From the NCBI GenBank assembly GCA_025618425.1, contig CM046838.1, positions 20,973,711 through 21,037,710 of the forward strand: DNA of 64,000 nt, in the 5' to 3' direction. A model generated the notes under the pieces. That model worked only from the letters and a program-made list of their open reading frames with translations, did not search any database and was not told the origin of the DNA. This document shows, in pieces, positions 12,750-24,826 of this stretch. The first letter of the stretch is position 1. Each line of letters begins with the position of its first letter. This stretch comes from Heliocidaris tuberculata. Its lineage: Eukaryota > Echinodermata > Echinoidea > Camarodonta > Echinometridae. The translations under genes were made by a program, and so were the position numbers.

Positions 12750-12910
12750 GGGCCCGTTGCATAAAACTTACCATTAACGGTAACTTTGCCATCAGTGGTA
12801 TTAAACTCCCATGGAAACCTTGATTTTGATTGGCTGTTGAGTGATATTACCGTGGTAGTTACCACTGATAGCAGAGTTACCATTAATGGTAAGTTTTATG
12901 CAACGGGGCC
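12750..12910 (-). mobile_element. CWG-flanked MITE, copy B1
   Basis: 161 bp with inverted ends GGGCCCGTTGCATAAAACTT and its near-complement. It is flanked on both sides by CTG (12747-12749 and 12911-12913). Inner arms contain the palindromic TTACCATTAACGGTAA type. The core carries TTGATTGGCTGTTGAGTG, the complement of the CTC..AGCCAATCA..CAAGG core seen in the TTTCATGAAAC family. No coding capacity. Confidence 0.85.
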
Positions 12911-13038
12911 CTGGTGATAATATAGTCGTACCGCTAGGAAAGGGCTGTATATATAATTTGAAGCAGAGGGTTACCTTAGACAGATTCATTGATTTAGAAG
13001 GAAATTCAAAGCAAAGATAGCATGATGGTTACGAGAAC

Positions 13039-13181
13039 CTTATTTCATAAAAATTTTCATCTGTACAAAAAAAAATGCCCAAATTCAATGAAAAATTTGG
13101 TCACAGCCAATCACATTCATTTTTATTAGCTTATTTCAGTTATTGTAATTTGTTATAAAAAAATAAGTCTCATGAAACAGT
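13039..13181 (+). mobile_element. TTTCATGAAAC-type MITE, degenerate copy A6
   Basis: A strongly decayed relative: TATTTCATAAAA at the left, CTCATGAAACAG at the right, and the diagnostic core CACAGCCAATCACATTC followed by TTAGCTTATTTCAGTTATTG. An old insertion, since most of the inverted repeat has been lost. Confidence 0.6.
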
Positions 13182-14650
13182 TTTTTAATCAATTTTGTGG
13201 ACAGAATGAGACCTGTGCCTCAAATGTAGCTATTCTGGAAGAGGGGAGTGTAGCCTCTTTTACCCATATGTCTGCGCTACTGATTTTTCTGATATTTTAT
13301 ATCACCCTAAATCGTTCTTTATCATCTTAATATTTTATTTTATACTTTGTGACTTTCTTCCTTTTTTTTTTATTCATTCCGTAGTAGATTTATAGTGATC
13401 CTCTTTTCTTGATGCTCCTGCGATAGTACTGTAAATGATAGAAGTCAAACGGTACACCCCCTCCATTTTATTCAATCTCTCTTCTCTGTGAACTCCTTGC
13501 AATATGTTTGAGTGCTCTCTCTTCCCTAGTATACCCTCAGTTTTCTCAGTATCACAAAATTGAAGATAGAAAACAGATATTATTTTCTATTAGACGTTGA
13601 CATTGACCTTTATCCAAAATGTCAGATTATTTCTTAATGGATTGGATTGCCCTTCTCCGAAAGAAAATATTTAAGCCAGAAACCATGAATATTTCAATAA
13701 AAAGCTTAGCTTCAGTAAACATCAAGGACGTCGCTTATCATTTTAAATGGGATAGGGTAGTTGGCAAATTTTGCGGAAAGGTGTTTCGTTTTTCTTCAAA
13801 ATGAGTCCTCAACTCTGTAAGTTTTCCGACATCCTGGATCCTGATATTGTATTGGAAGTGTCCCAGCCCTCCATCCCTCACCCCCCCCCCTACAGCATTG
13901 CATTTACCTTCCGGGGAAAACAAACAGGTAAAGGCGTCGTTCCGCTCGGGGGGGGGGGGGGGGCAAATCTGCACATCAATCGGACGTCTATGCGCTCCTC
14001 AGGATACACAGCTAAAAATGATGCATGGGGGGGGGGGCAACTTTACCCTAATAACTGGAATGAACGCCCTTCAGACGCTGTGGGAGTTGAAAATTATCGT
14101 TGCGAAATGGGATACTTATTATATTCCTGTAATAAATATGACGTGTGAAACTACTTCGTTAGTAAGTCTATGGATTCTTACCGATTTACTGTGTCTTAGA
14201 GTAGAAATGTATTTATACAAAAAACTCGGAACAGCTGATAAAGAGTTTCTCATCTTGCATCACGCATAGGAAACTGGAACAATCTTCTTCTTGTTAGTAA
14301 AACAAATTTAATTCATTACAGAAGAAGTGATTTTATAACATCTGATACATTAGCAATCAAGTTAGAGGTGTACGGTTTCATCGTTAAAACTGGAACATTT
14401 TTTTTATAACGATGCTCCAGGGAGCTAATCACTAATTCAGCTTCATTACAGAACGGATCGAATAAATAAAGGATGAGGAGAAGATTAGAAATTAATGTAG
14501 ACTCGATCAGTAATAGCAATAAGTATTTCAAGGCAGAGGAAAAAAGACATAAACTATGGAACTATTCTGAAAGTGCAGGGGCGCTCAAAGTGGGGAAAGT
14601 GTCCAACGGAGCGAGGGGGGGGGGGGGGGAGTCATGCCTGTACGTAAATA
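13182..14650. other. Non-coding with several C or G runs
   Basis: Homopolymer runs at about 13881-13890 (C), 13950-13963 (G), 14028-14037 (G) and 14618-14629 (G). The frames through them (13771-14269) are Pro/Gly artefacts. No gene recognised. Confidence 0.45.
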
Positions 14651-14652
14651 GC

Positions 14653-14854
14653 GATTCCCCAGATTCATTTAAGAGCAATCTAAAAACTTACCTGTTTAAT
14701 GCTTCCTTTTGTTAATATTGTTTTTCCATTCCTTTCTTCATTTCTTGTATTTTTTAATAATTATCTTCCTTTCTTCATCCTATAATATCTGCGCCTAGAG
14801 CACTCCACCGAGTGGATTGGGCGCAATATAAATCATATGAATTATTGATTATTT
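14653..14854 (+). mobile_element. 5'-truncated LINE (CR1/L2-type) 3' end
   Basis: The frame 14653-14715 ends in DSFKSNLKTYLFN then a stop. This is the usual C-terminus of CR1/L2-group reverse transcriptases; the intact element at 37063 ends similarly with HLKTYLYNS. The untranslated part finishes with a GCGCC...GGGCGC stem-loop, then AATATAAATC and an ATTATTGATTATT tail. The same hairpin-plus-ATATAAAT layout occurs in the other LINE ends here. Everything upstream of the last 20 codons is missing or unrecognisable. Confidence 0.7.
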
Positions 14855-15152
14855 AATCCGTTTGGTAAAAAGAAGTGAGGAAGCTTGACTTCTGAGCACC
14901 TCTTCCGTGAACCCGGAAGAAAGGGGAAAAGAGAAAAGTTGCTAATGATCATTGGCGTCGCTAGAGAGAGGGTGTTATAGGGTGTCTGAGAGGAGAATAT
15001 CATTCCTATTCATCTTTTTACCTTGTTTTTCGTTTGTGTAAACATTCGGTTTATGTCACATGCTCCGGCGACAAGTGATCCGAGGTCAATTTCAAATTAA
15101 CTTCAACTCTGGACCCAACACTAAACGCAACACTAACCTTAATCATTGAAAA

Positions 15153-15415
15153 GGTGTCGTGGTCTAGTAGATAAGTCTCCGGACTGTGGATCACAAGGTA
15201 CTGGGTTCGAATCCCAGCTTGGCACTAATCTCCTCTGGCAAGCCTTAATCTACATTTGCCACCCTCCACCCAGGTGTAAATGGGTACCTGACATGCGTGA
15301 GCGCTAATTACTTTGGCGGCTTGGCTACAGCCGGGGAAATAATGTACAGCGCCATGAGCGTCACAGCGTGGTGGATAGAGCGCTATTATAAGAATTTTCA
15401 ATTCAATTCAATAAA
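15153..15415 (+). mobile_element. tRNA-derived SINE with LINE-like tail
   Basis: The head (15153-15225) is tRNA-sized. It has an A box (GTGGTCTAGTAGATAAG), a perfect T-arm stem CTGGG/CCCAG around TTCGAAT, and a partly paired acceptor stem. The anticodon-loop position reads CTGTGGA. A tRNA-unrelated body follows, with CACCCAGGTGTAAATGGGT. The tail at 15340-15395 (TACAGCGCCATGAGCG ... AGAGCGCTATTATAAGAA) resembles the 3' end of the LINE remnant at 57366, in line with SINEs borrowing LINE machinery through a shared tail. Ends in short AATTC repeats. Transcription would be by Pol III from the internal boxes. Confidence 0.85.
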
Positions 15416-15869
15416 AGGTTTATTATTTCAATATCCAAATACAAATGAGAATATACAAACATATTGGGAGATAAAAATCCATCACGGCCAAAGGCCGAAT
15501 TACGGAGGATATCACACATGATTTTTTTTTTAAATATTACATGTACATATAGGTATACATAGCAGCTTAGTCCGACACCGTTTTCAAAATGCTCTCACGA
15601 CACCCCTAAATTCGAAGACTTTACTTTGGAGTGCATCACACTTCACCTGTGCACTACTCTTGGTTGTTTTCACATCTACAGCCTCTGAAATGATAAACTC
15701 AACTTACTGATGCGCAACATCACTTTTTGACATCCATCGCCTCCTCGCATAATTCCAGAATTGAAACAGAAAGGAGATGATAGCAAAGAATATTCGAATC
15801 TTCACCTGTAGGCTCTTGAAAATCACCAGTGTGCGAAATGTATTGAGATGTCTGCAAGGTTGAGAGCCC
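15416..15869. other. Non-coding
   Basis: No gene or repeat recognised beyond a T run at about 15521-15532. Confidence 0.4.
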
Positions 15870-15873
15870 TTAA

Positions 15874-16426
15874 AGAGAAAGTCCACCCTGATATTAAGTT
15901 GGTTTAAAAGAAGCAGAAAAATTACAGAAACAGATCAATGAAAGTTTGAGCAAAATCCGATGAGAAATAAGAGAGTTAAGAATTTTTGAAGTTGTAATCA
16001 ATCAAACAGAAATTGGCAACTCCGTGACGTCTTTTGCGAGCTCCTCTCCCGTTTGCTCACTACAGAAAATCTCATAAATTTTAATTTTCTTACTTTTTGA
16101 TGAAGGAATAAATTTGTTTCATACAGGTTTCGTGTAAAACAATAATGAGCAATCATTATATCCAAAGTGCATGTATGATTGAATATTTTCTTAAGAGTAA
16201 GAGAAAATGGAAATTTTAATGATTTTGGGCGGTACAGGGCAAATGGGAGAGGAGCTCGCAAGATACGTCACGGAGTTGCCAATTTGTGTATGATTGATTA
16301 CAACTTCAAAAATTCATAACTTTCTTATTTCTTATCGTATTCTGCTCAAACTTTCACTGATCTTAATGTTTCTTTAATTTTTCTGCTTCATTTAAAACCA
16401 ACTTGTAATCAGGGTGGAGTTTCCCT
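15874..16426. mobile_element. TTAA-flanked long palindromic MITE, family 2
   Basis: 553 bp flanked by TTAA (15870-15873 and 16427-16430). Ends are AGAGAAAGTCCACCCTGAT and the near-complement of AGGGAAACTCCACCCTGAT. The inverted repeats extend about 190 bp inward on each side, through TTACAACTTCAAAAATT and GGAGAGGAGCTCGCAAGA/TCTTGCGAGCTCCTCTCC-type segments, so the whole element can fold on itself. No coding capacity. A partial relative is at 52362-52566. Confidence 0.85.
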
Positions 16427-16430
16427 TTAA

Positions 16431-18540
16431 AGTTCATGTAGAATTTTGGAAAAGCTCCAAATTTGTCAGACTTGTTCAAATCTAAATTTCAAAAGATACA
16501 TTTAGTTTTCAACAAATATTAATTATTATGCTCTTTCAAAAGTGAAATAGGCTCAGGGGTCAATGGAAGGGCGGGGGGACAGTTGACCCAAATGTTTCGG
16601 AATTAACTCAATGTCTTATTAATTGTATATATGCTTTCGATTAATGCGTTTCCTCATCTCCACCCCTTTTTCATCCTAAAGATATATCGACGTTCTTAGA
16701 ACCAGGCTCAATACTTAGCAAACTATAAGAGTAGACAAAAAACTTTTAATTACCTTACGTTTTCCTCTGTTTTGGCAACTCTCGTCGAAACTTTACTTAG
16801 TAGATTCTTAAAATGACTTCCTGGAAGTCGTCTAAATCACGAAGCTAAACAATATCGAATTGTATTTCATGTGTGACTCTTACCCTTTAAAGAAAGAAAT
16901 CATAAATAGTTGGCGTCCATCCGCCATCATTTTCTGTGTTCATTAGTTGATTGCGTATATTGAAAATAACCATTTCCTTAAAAGTGTACTAACGGAACTC
17001 CCGTTGAGGCCTTGATGGACAGGACACTCACTGTTATTATTTTGGGGAAACTTTTTAACAACTTTGTCCGAAAAGCTCTTCCTTAAAAGCACAAAACAAG
17101 AATTAAAAAAAAGAAATTTAATCATATAATATATCATGTATATATCAAATTATCGTTGATAATTGTGACCTTGAGAAAGATATTGATTCACGTAGAAACA
17201 AGTATGCTCCCCCCCCCCGAAAAAAAAAATACAAACGAGAAACACACACAGATATTTAATAGTATGGATTTGGAATAGGGAGTCTCAATTTCTGTACATT
17301 TCATTCTAGTCAATTATATTGGCTTCCCTTGCGAAAGATTGAAAGTATTATCCAGAAGGAATTGTATAACAAGGAACAATATTTTCGCAGGTATACATCG
17401 AATATTTTCTTTTGCTATTCTTTTGAGAAATTCAGTTACGTTGACGGGAAGTTGATTAGGAGAGATAGAATCATTATGGTGCCTAATTATATGATATGAT
17501 ATAGTGTGACCTAATGTAACGTAAATGATATAATATAACATAGTATGATATTGCACAGTATAGTTAGATAATTATGTGATAATGTGATAAGATATTTATG
17601 TAATGTGATGTAATACAATTCAGCAGCTTATATGGATTCAAATTATGGACTTTCCCTTTAAAGTTCCCATTCCTATAATGATTTACATGCCTCTTGTATG
17701 CTTTTATGAGTATTACTATATTCACGGGAAGTTGGGCCTGTCGATGCCAATCATAGTAATGGCTTGTTTAATATTGGATGGGGGTAGTTAAACTATGTAT
17801 GCTGCTTCAAGTTTTCATGAAGGGTATACATGGAATAAAGGCATGATTCGAAATATATACACACAAAAATCAGATTACATAAGACATACAATTCAGTCAA
17901 TTCCCATGCAGGAAATCTAAAGTCATGTTAGTACGTAGGTGATGTTCCCTTTTCGTATCTCTGCAATATAGCGACGCTGTTTGCGTTTGTATAAAATTTT
18001 TACCTGAACATCCAACATGAAAATTTTAATCGGATTATAGGGTTATCGAATACCGGGACCATTTAACACACCACCTTTCTAATTTAGTTGTCAACTAACT
18101 TCACACACTGAAATATGTCTAGTTAATATCTATGCCTAGTAAAGTCTCATCATGTGGTTTCAATCAAAGCTCCAACTTGCTATCGTCATTTCCAAACTGC
18201 AATTTCTTTCAATACATAATTTCGATGATTTTTTTTTAATGTGTATTCGTCTTTATTTAAACTGCAAAAATATACTGTGCTACTAAACATGTAATTGCAT
18301 TTATTAACAAAATAGCAGTATAATCTTTATAAATGCCCGTTTTCATAATTATTTGCTATGGATTTGGAGATTACACTTTAAACGCCAGCCTCTACAGTTT
18401 AGCTACGGGCGGTATCACTATGGTGTCTTTAAGTGACATACTCAGATTATAATTTGGATGTCCAGTGGCTTGTTATCACATTTGAAGTGTACACACCGAG
18501 GTATATAGAAAAACCGAGCGCTATCTGCTATCTAGGTGTA
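16431..18540. other. Non-coding, AT-rich
   Basis: Contains a loose TGATATAATGTAA-like repetitive patch at 17480-17610 and a C run with A run at 17211-17229. GGACTTTCCCTTTAAAG at 17649 looks like one end of a TTAA element, but I could not find its partner. Confidence 0.45.
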
Positions 18541-18565
18541 GGGAGGGAGAGGCTGCGAGAGAGAT

Positions 18566-18609
<44 letters not shown>

Positions 18610-18660
18610 GGGGATAGATAGGGGAAGAGATACAGGTAGAGAGAGGAAAGAGACGTGTAG

Positions 18661-18717
<57 letters not shown>

Positions 18718-19025
18718 CAGACAGGTATGGGATAGAGAGAGAAAGTAGTGAGACAGACATGTAGGGAAAGAGAGAGAGTGAGAGCGAGACATGTAACACA
18801 TAGAGTGAGGGAGAGAGAGAGGGGGAGGGTGTGTGCGTGTTTGTGTGTGTGCCGGATAGGAAAAAGAGAGGAAGGGGGAGACAGGTGAGGATTGTATAAG
18901 GAAATTGAGAACAACGAAATAGAAAGAAAGAGAGCGTGAGGGAAAGACTTTTCCCAATATATATAAATTATATAAGTGAGAAAGAGAGAGAGAGAAGAGA
19001 GAGAGAGAAAAAAAAAGGAGGGAGA
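18541..19025. repeat. (GA)n-rich tract with TA insert
   Basis: Long GA repeats at 18568-18608 and 18673-18718 surround a short ATATAT stretch. Degenerate GA and GT-rich sequence continues to 18880, and GA again at 18978-19010. Its Leu/Ser frames on the - strand are artefacts. Confidence 0.92.
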
Positions 19026-19690
19026 AGGTAGAAAGAAAGTACTATATGTACCAATAATGGATAATGAAATTTCTATGAAATATTCCGTGTCCGATTCGTC
19101 TAATCGTGCATAATGAATACTGGAAGTAATCCGATAATTTTTCCCGCCATTTCCCGGAATACTAAAAATCTCAAATCAACGACCACCTCTCTTTCGTGCG
19201 CCGTCTGCTCCACGTTTATTGCTTATATGGTTAATTAGTCATACCTTCAAAGAACGAATTTGCATGGAGCTAATTTTCACTTTTTATTTCCACAGCTTTT
19301 TCTGTTCATAATACATTGCAATTTATTCTGTAATGTTTCATGCGTATGCAGTCATACGGACCAAACGTAATACATACTCGATTTATTTTTCTGTATGGCT
19401 TATTTTGTGGTTTGTTTGATGCGGTGGAGGTCGAATTATGTAACGTTTTATGCATTTCGCTTGATTATAGTTCCGAACCAAACGAGTGCTTTTGCGATGT
19501 GCGTACATACTTTTTATAATGTCAAATTATGATAAACTGTATCATTCATTTGATAGTATTGAATTGATAACTCATTTTCTCATATTATAGTGCCTCTATA
19601 TTTATAAGTAAATGACCAGTCAAGTGACTAAACCAATGAGCTATACGGTATATGTTCGTATCCACTTTATATCATGCACAGTATGATCCA
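19026..19690. other. Non-coding
   Basis: No gene or repeat recognised. Confidence 0.4.
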
Positions 19691-19691
19691 A

Positions 19692-19756
<65 letters not shown>
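19691..19756. repeat. (TA)n(TG)n compound microsatellite
   Basis: About ten TA units pass directly into about 22 TG units, followed by a GT-rich fringe to 19782. Confidence 0.95.
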
Positions 19757-19757
<1 letters not shown>

Positions 19758-20185
19758 TTGTTTGTGGGGGGTGCGTGTGTGTTTTGAAAATTGGCTGGAA
19801 TGATGCACTAGCATTTAATTTTCTCGGACTAGGTAGGATTGAGTTCTACAGACTTTACCTTTAATTCTTCATGCTATCAGCCGAATTGATCGCACGTGTG
19901 GTAATAAGAAACCCCCATGTCATTCACGTTTAGGCGCGTGAGTATTTCTGACACTGTGTGATGGGTTTATAATTACCAAACAAGGTCAAATACGTCTATT
20001 TGTATTAAATTGTTGCAAGAGAGCAGGGGCGAGTGCAACAGTAGACACCCGGTTATTAACGCTGCTGTAGCACTTGAGCATCTGCAGCTTTCCTGCGTTT
20101 GAAAATAAAATGTCTATTTGCACTCGGCAATTCACACATCAAAGCTGCTTTCTCTTCTCTTCATTCCCCCTCCCCTCCTCTTTTG
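19757..20185. other. Non-coding
   Basis: Nothing recognised. Confidence 0.4.
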
Positions 20186-20191
20186 TTTCCC

Positions 20192-20229
<38 letters not shown>

Positions 20230-20290
20230 TTCCCTCTCTCTCTCCCACATACTTTTTATCTCTCTTTCTATTAATCTATTTCTCACTCCT
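20186..20290. repeat. (CT)n tract
   Basis: CT repeats with CTTT interruptions, purest at 20192-20229. Confidence 0.9.
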
Positions 20291-20609
20291 ACTCCCTGGT
20301 TCTATTTCCAACTCTCAATAAGGGCAAACTCGTTTCTTTGATAGGATCGTGTTTCCTTCTCTTTCTCCCATTCTCAGTGCCCCTTTTGATTACATCCCAT
20401 TCTTCAACCAAAGTCTGTATTAATAATACTTTACAGTCTCCATAATATTAGTCTATAATTACTGTCAAGGGTCTAGTTTCAATTCCTGTCTACTCTCTTC
20501 TTCTTTATACCTCTTTCTATGTCTCTCTTTCTTTCTCTTCATATACACTTTAGTCCCATCCCAGGTACTAGCCCATTGTCATATATTTCACTTGCTTTAT
20601 TCGGGGGGA
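20291..20609. other. Pyrimidine-rich non-coding sequence
   Basis: Loosely CT-rich sequence between a microsatellite and a MITE. Nothing recognised. Confidence 0.35.
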
Positions 20610-20744
20610 GGGGGCGTTTCATCAAGTGTCTTGTCGGTGATTTTTACCGACAAATTTGCTCTCAGCCAATCAGATGCAAGGATTTCAGTAGCTCATAACA
20701 GTTATTGTAAATTGTCAGTGAAAGCAAGTTCCATGAAATGGGGC
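20610..20744 (+). mobile_element. TTTCATGAAAC-type MITE, copy A3
   Basis: Left end GGGGCGTTTCATCAAG, right end CCATGAAATGGGGCC. The core (GCTCTCAGCCAATCAGATGC, then AAGGATTTCAGTAGCTCATAACAG) almost matches copies A1 and A2. The arms have diverged more than the core, so it folds less well. Confidence 0.8.
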
Positions 20745-20839
20745 CCTGCCTTTTTTCTCCTTATTGTAGTTCTCTCCCTATTATTTATCTCTATCATGTT
20801 TACAGTGAGTCTCTCCTGCCCCCTTTCTTAGGTTGCTGC

Positions 20840-20846
<7 letters not shown>

Positions 20847-20892
<46 letters not shown>

Positions 20893-21030
20893 CCTCTCTC
20901 CCTCTCTTTTCTGTCCATCTTTAATAACATAAGTTCACTTTTCTTTATACATGTACTATATTCCACATTATCCCCTTTCCCTATCCCCTTCTATCTGTCT
21001 GTCTGTCTGTCTCTATCTCTCACTCTCTCG
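20847..21030. repeat. (CT)n and (CTGT)n tracts
   Basis: Pure CT at 20847-20888, interrupted CT to 20908, then CTGT repeats at 20995-21012 with CT-rich sequence after. Confidence 0.9.
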
Positions 21031-21800
21031 CCTAATAATCCAATCCACCCTCCAAAGCGCATGACTTGATACATATTTTACTTTCCCCTCCAATACGTTC
21101 CTTGATTAAGTTCAATGTTAGCACAACGTGCTCCAAAAGGCCAGTTCTCATATACTCCCAACCAAAGTGACGTCACATACATTTTTGGCGCGAAAGTCTC
21201 TCTGGAAATTCACTAAATAAGGATTACTTCAACATATTAGAGCCAACTGTTGCTTTTCCAAACCAAATGTGCATTCCGCATTCACTCATGTTTTGCTCTT
21301 TATAAAAAAAAATGTAAATTCTCAATATGGCACAACGCTGTTTTCGTTATTAACGTGACGCTCTTTGCAATTTCAACTTGCTTTCAAATCACTACACATT
21401 TAATTTCCTCCGTTTTTTGACAAACCATTATTAACTGACAAACATGAATGAGGCAAGACGTGGAATCTAGAATATCCCTTTTCTGTCATGTCTGTAGGAG
21501 TTTTATGAGCAGCGACTCAGCAAATGGACAAACGGGGCACAAGAACCTTGAACAGAATGACAAAAATATATATATAAAAGAAAAAGAGAAAGAGAAATGC
21601 AAAGGGGTAAGAACAGGCTTAATATAAACACAACACGACTGCCTTCACAGACCTTCTTGCATTTTATCCACCTCGTAAAACCAGAGCACCCCCCCCCCCC
21701 CCCTCCCACTTTACTGGTCTCACGCTATGCCATAGATTTTGTGTCTATACATTTTATGAAACACTATCTACTAAAACATGAATGTTCAAGAGCGGGATAT
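21031..21800. other. Non-coding
   Basis: No gene recognised. A C run of about 15 lies at 21690-21704. Confidence 0.4.
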
Positions 21801-21803
21801 CAG

Positions 21804-21943
21804 AGCCCTGTTTCATAAACCTTGCTAACAACTGCTATAGATCTATGACAAATTTGCTCTCAACCAATCATATTGAATGATTTCAGTAGCTTATAACAAC
21901 TATCTTAACTTGTAACTGATAACAAGTTTTATGAAACGGGACC
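21804..21943 (+). mobile_element. TTTCATGAAAC-type MITE, copy A4
   Basis: Ends AGCCCTGTTTCATAAAC and GTTTTATGAAACGGGACC. Core CTCTCAACCAATCATATTG, then GATTTCAGTAGCTTATAACAA. This subfamily has TTGTTATCAGT-type inner arms instead of the TCCGACAA arms of A1/A2. Flanks read CAG left and CTG right. Confidence 0.8.
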
Positions 21944-24292
21944 CTGGCGTATGCTTTCCATGGAAAGGGAGATTAGGCGTCGATCGTCTAGACATGAACA
22001 TGAATACATAATCAATAATTGTGTTATGTGCAAAAATAACAAGCTTCTTTTACGTTGTTTAAACCTGGTACATGCATAATTGTAAAATTTCCCATGTAAA
22101 CTTTTATTAAAATTCTTTTCGACATGATTTCTAATGTCTCCGTCACAATAAAATGCTACCACTTACACATTCGATGTAGAGTACCTGTTTTGAATTACAA
22201 GTACGATGAATAATCTACGTAAATTATTTTTTTAACATTTTTTAAACAGAATCTGATTATTTTTAAATAATGAACACGCTGTAAATTTGCTACAGGTATG
22301 TAATTGGTATTAGGTAATTTTATTGCAGTATGCACAAGTTATAAAAGATGTGATTATGTTCAATTTTTATACAAAGATGCTTTAAAATGGATCACTTGAA
22401 ATTAAATTCAAAATACATGTACTTGGGCAGAGATAAGAGAAAGTGAAGTTAATTGAAGTTAACTTGAATTGCGATCAGAATTGATTTAATATAATTTTAC
22501 CTCTCGTTTTCTGATATTTTTTTTCTTCCATTCAAGCTTTAGTTCCACTCGAGGAGACACTTTACAGACGTTTAGATTTATTGGTTGGACTAGTTTATTT
22601 TTTCTTTCATCTGACAAATAGCTTATGGGTTCTTTGAAGAACTTGAAAAAAGGTTTTACGTTGGTACCAAGTGATGTGATAATTAGAACTACCATCCTGT
22701 ATCTCTTAAGAGATTTTCTATTAAAAAGCACTAAACAAGAATCTCATTCGACCTTCGATATGATCAGGTACAAAATAAAGCCTGAAATGGGGGCGCCCTT
22801 CTCCTCATTCCAAACTCTCTGGCTCTAATAATTATTATATAACAGGGAAGAGTGAATTGTCCTTTTGAGTGTTATCTAAAACGTTAAACGAGGTGATACG
22901 AGGTTAAAGAATAATTTTTATTTTGAGCACGTTGCGAAGTAGGAAACATTTGATTTATTTTTATTTTTTATTTATTTGATTTATTTGCTGATGATAGGGG
23001 GAATATAATGTAAAACCTCTGCGGTGTACTTCTTACGTGATTCATGTGAGTTTTTGTAATATATTGAAAGAGGGGAAAAATCTTCAACTGAGACTGCGTA
23101 GCCTGCATACTATAAGACTGATTGTTTGGGAGGAATTTGCAACAATGGAGAACTTGATACAGATAGCATCAAGAAGAAATAACGAAGAAATGAAGTAACG
23201 TCACTGCTCTAGGAAAATTATAAGACAATGCACCCATCATTTTCAATATCTGAGCAAATATTAGAAAGCATTTCAAGCAACGAGTGCTCACAAAAAGAAA
23301 TGTTGTTTCACATCAGCGCTTTGTATCTTTCGACATTTTGGGAAATATGGAATATAATGTCTACTTCGATCCTTGTATCTTTAAGACCCCCCTCAATGGC
23401 ATCTTTTGAATTCAATGTTCACCAATTTTTCATTGACTGAATACTTTTATAATAACTCTTATCATATTTTTCACAATTCATCCCTTCTGGAAATGCCTCA
23501 CATTTATTCATATTTTAGATCTTAAAAGGAGTACTCCCATCATCAAATAACAGTAACATTTCATTGGTATTGTAGATGCCTATCAGAACGCAGATAAAAT
23601 TAACACACAGCATATTTTATGTAATTCAACATTAATTCATAAACAGATGTTATGATTTAATGAATAGAATTCATTTAGGAAGATTACATTCTGGGATTAA
23701 ATAGCCACAAGAAAAAAAAGGCATGGCATTGATCTTTAGAAATTTGCACATTTCATCTCATGAATGAACTAGATTCAGTAACAGATCCGAAACCGATAGA
23801 ATCAACCGCTGATTATACCTATGTTCTATAATTTGTTAGGATGCCCCATGTCTAAGCAGAGCTAATGCATACAAGTAGACAATGACCGGGTGCCTTCGAT
23901 AATTTGTGATGGATGGTGACATTTGGAAATGGCGCCAAAATGGTGGGGTAGCAAGTTAGATATGACAGAAGTGGCGGGACAATTCTGGTCATGTTTTTCT
24001 TTTCTTTTTTTCCCCCTAACCCTTCTGCTTTCTAAGATAGATGTATTATTCAGGCTTGTATGCCCGTGGTGAGACTCATATCATGAATAGGTAATAGGGT
24101 CGGATTAGGCCTTTTTTTTCCATGCGCATACAAATGCATCAGTCTTGATCATTGACATTTATCAGAAATGCTAATTTATTATTATACAAATTTTCTATCA
24201 TCAATCTTTCTTCTTCAGTGCATTCTCTTTTCTTCCGTTCCCAACTCTGTATCTTTATCTATGATATCCCCCTCTCCCTCTCTTCATCTTCT
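21944..24292. other. Non-coding, AT-rich
   Basis: No gene, RNA or clear repeat recognised across more than 2 kb. Short frames lack motifs and splice context. Confidence 0.45.
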
Positions 24293-24296
24293 TTAA

Positions 24297-24826
24297 AGGT
24301 ATAATGTTGAGTTCTGATCATGAGATAAAATTGTCAAAGAAATTGTGTCAAAGCCATTGGGAAAGGTTGATTATACCGTATAGCACATAATAATTGGTGT
24401 ATGCTGTAAGGGAAGCCGCTGCAAGATTTTGGAATCACCAAAATGATAAGAATTCGACTCAGTCCTGGGCCCCGTTGCATAAAACTTACCGTTAATGGTA
24501 ACTCTGCTATCAATGGTAACTACCATGGTAACATCACTCAACAGCCAATCAAAATCAAGGTTTCCATGGGAGTTACCGTTGATGGCAAAGTTACCGTTAA
24601 TGGTAAGTTTTATGCAACGGGGCCCTGATGAGAATCACATGCACTGCACACAGAAATGTGTGTATGGAACCACACACAAATGTTCGGCCCGCACATTTCA
24701 GTTATTTCTTGTCATAGTTTGAATGTGAGGCCGTATGAAGAGCAATCCTTTTCAGGGGACATATCTACTATGTTAATCTTCCAAACTAACAAAAAGAATT
24801 AGAAAGCTCACAAATTATTTATTACC
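24297..24826 (+). mobile_element. TTAA-flanked MITE, family 3, copy a (nested, right end lost)
   Basis: Starts after TTAA (24293-24296) with AGGTATAATGTTGAGTTCTG and aligns along its length with the intact copy at 26468. Shared blocks include ACATAATAATTGGTGTATGC, CACATGCACTGCACAC and AGAAAGCTCACAAATTAT. It is interrupted by the CWG-flanked element at 24468-24624. The right inverted end is missing: homology stops near ATTACCT, about 24826. Confidence 0.8.
24468..24624 (+). mobile_element. CWG-flanked MITE, copy B2, inside another MITE
   Basis: 157 bp with near-perfect inverted ends GGCCCCGTTGCATAAAACTT. CTG flanks it on both sides (24465-24467 and 24625-24627). Core CTCAACAGCCAATCAAAATC then AAGG. 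The related sequence at 26614-26620 reads TCCTGCTGAG without the insertion, so the target and its 3-bp duplication can be read directly. Confidence 0.92.

Noticed and set aside
13771..14269. Overlapping Pro/Gly-rich frames of 125 and 140 codons
   Set aside because: Frames pass through C and G homopolymer runs with no consistent domain.
15153..15225. Functional tRNA gene
   Set aside because: The T-arm is perfect but acceptor and anticodon stems are imperfect, and the sequence continues into a SINE body and LINE-like tail.
17640..17665. GGACTTTCCCTTTAAAG as the end of a TTAA element
   Set aside because: Looks like a right terminus of family 2 type, but no left end was found nearby.
18521..18957. 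Leu/Ser-rich - strand frames that look like signal peptides
   Set aside because: They are GA/CT microsatellite translations.
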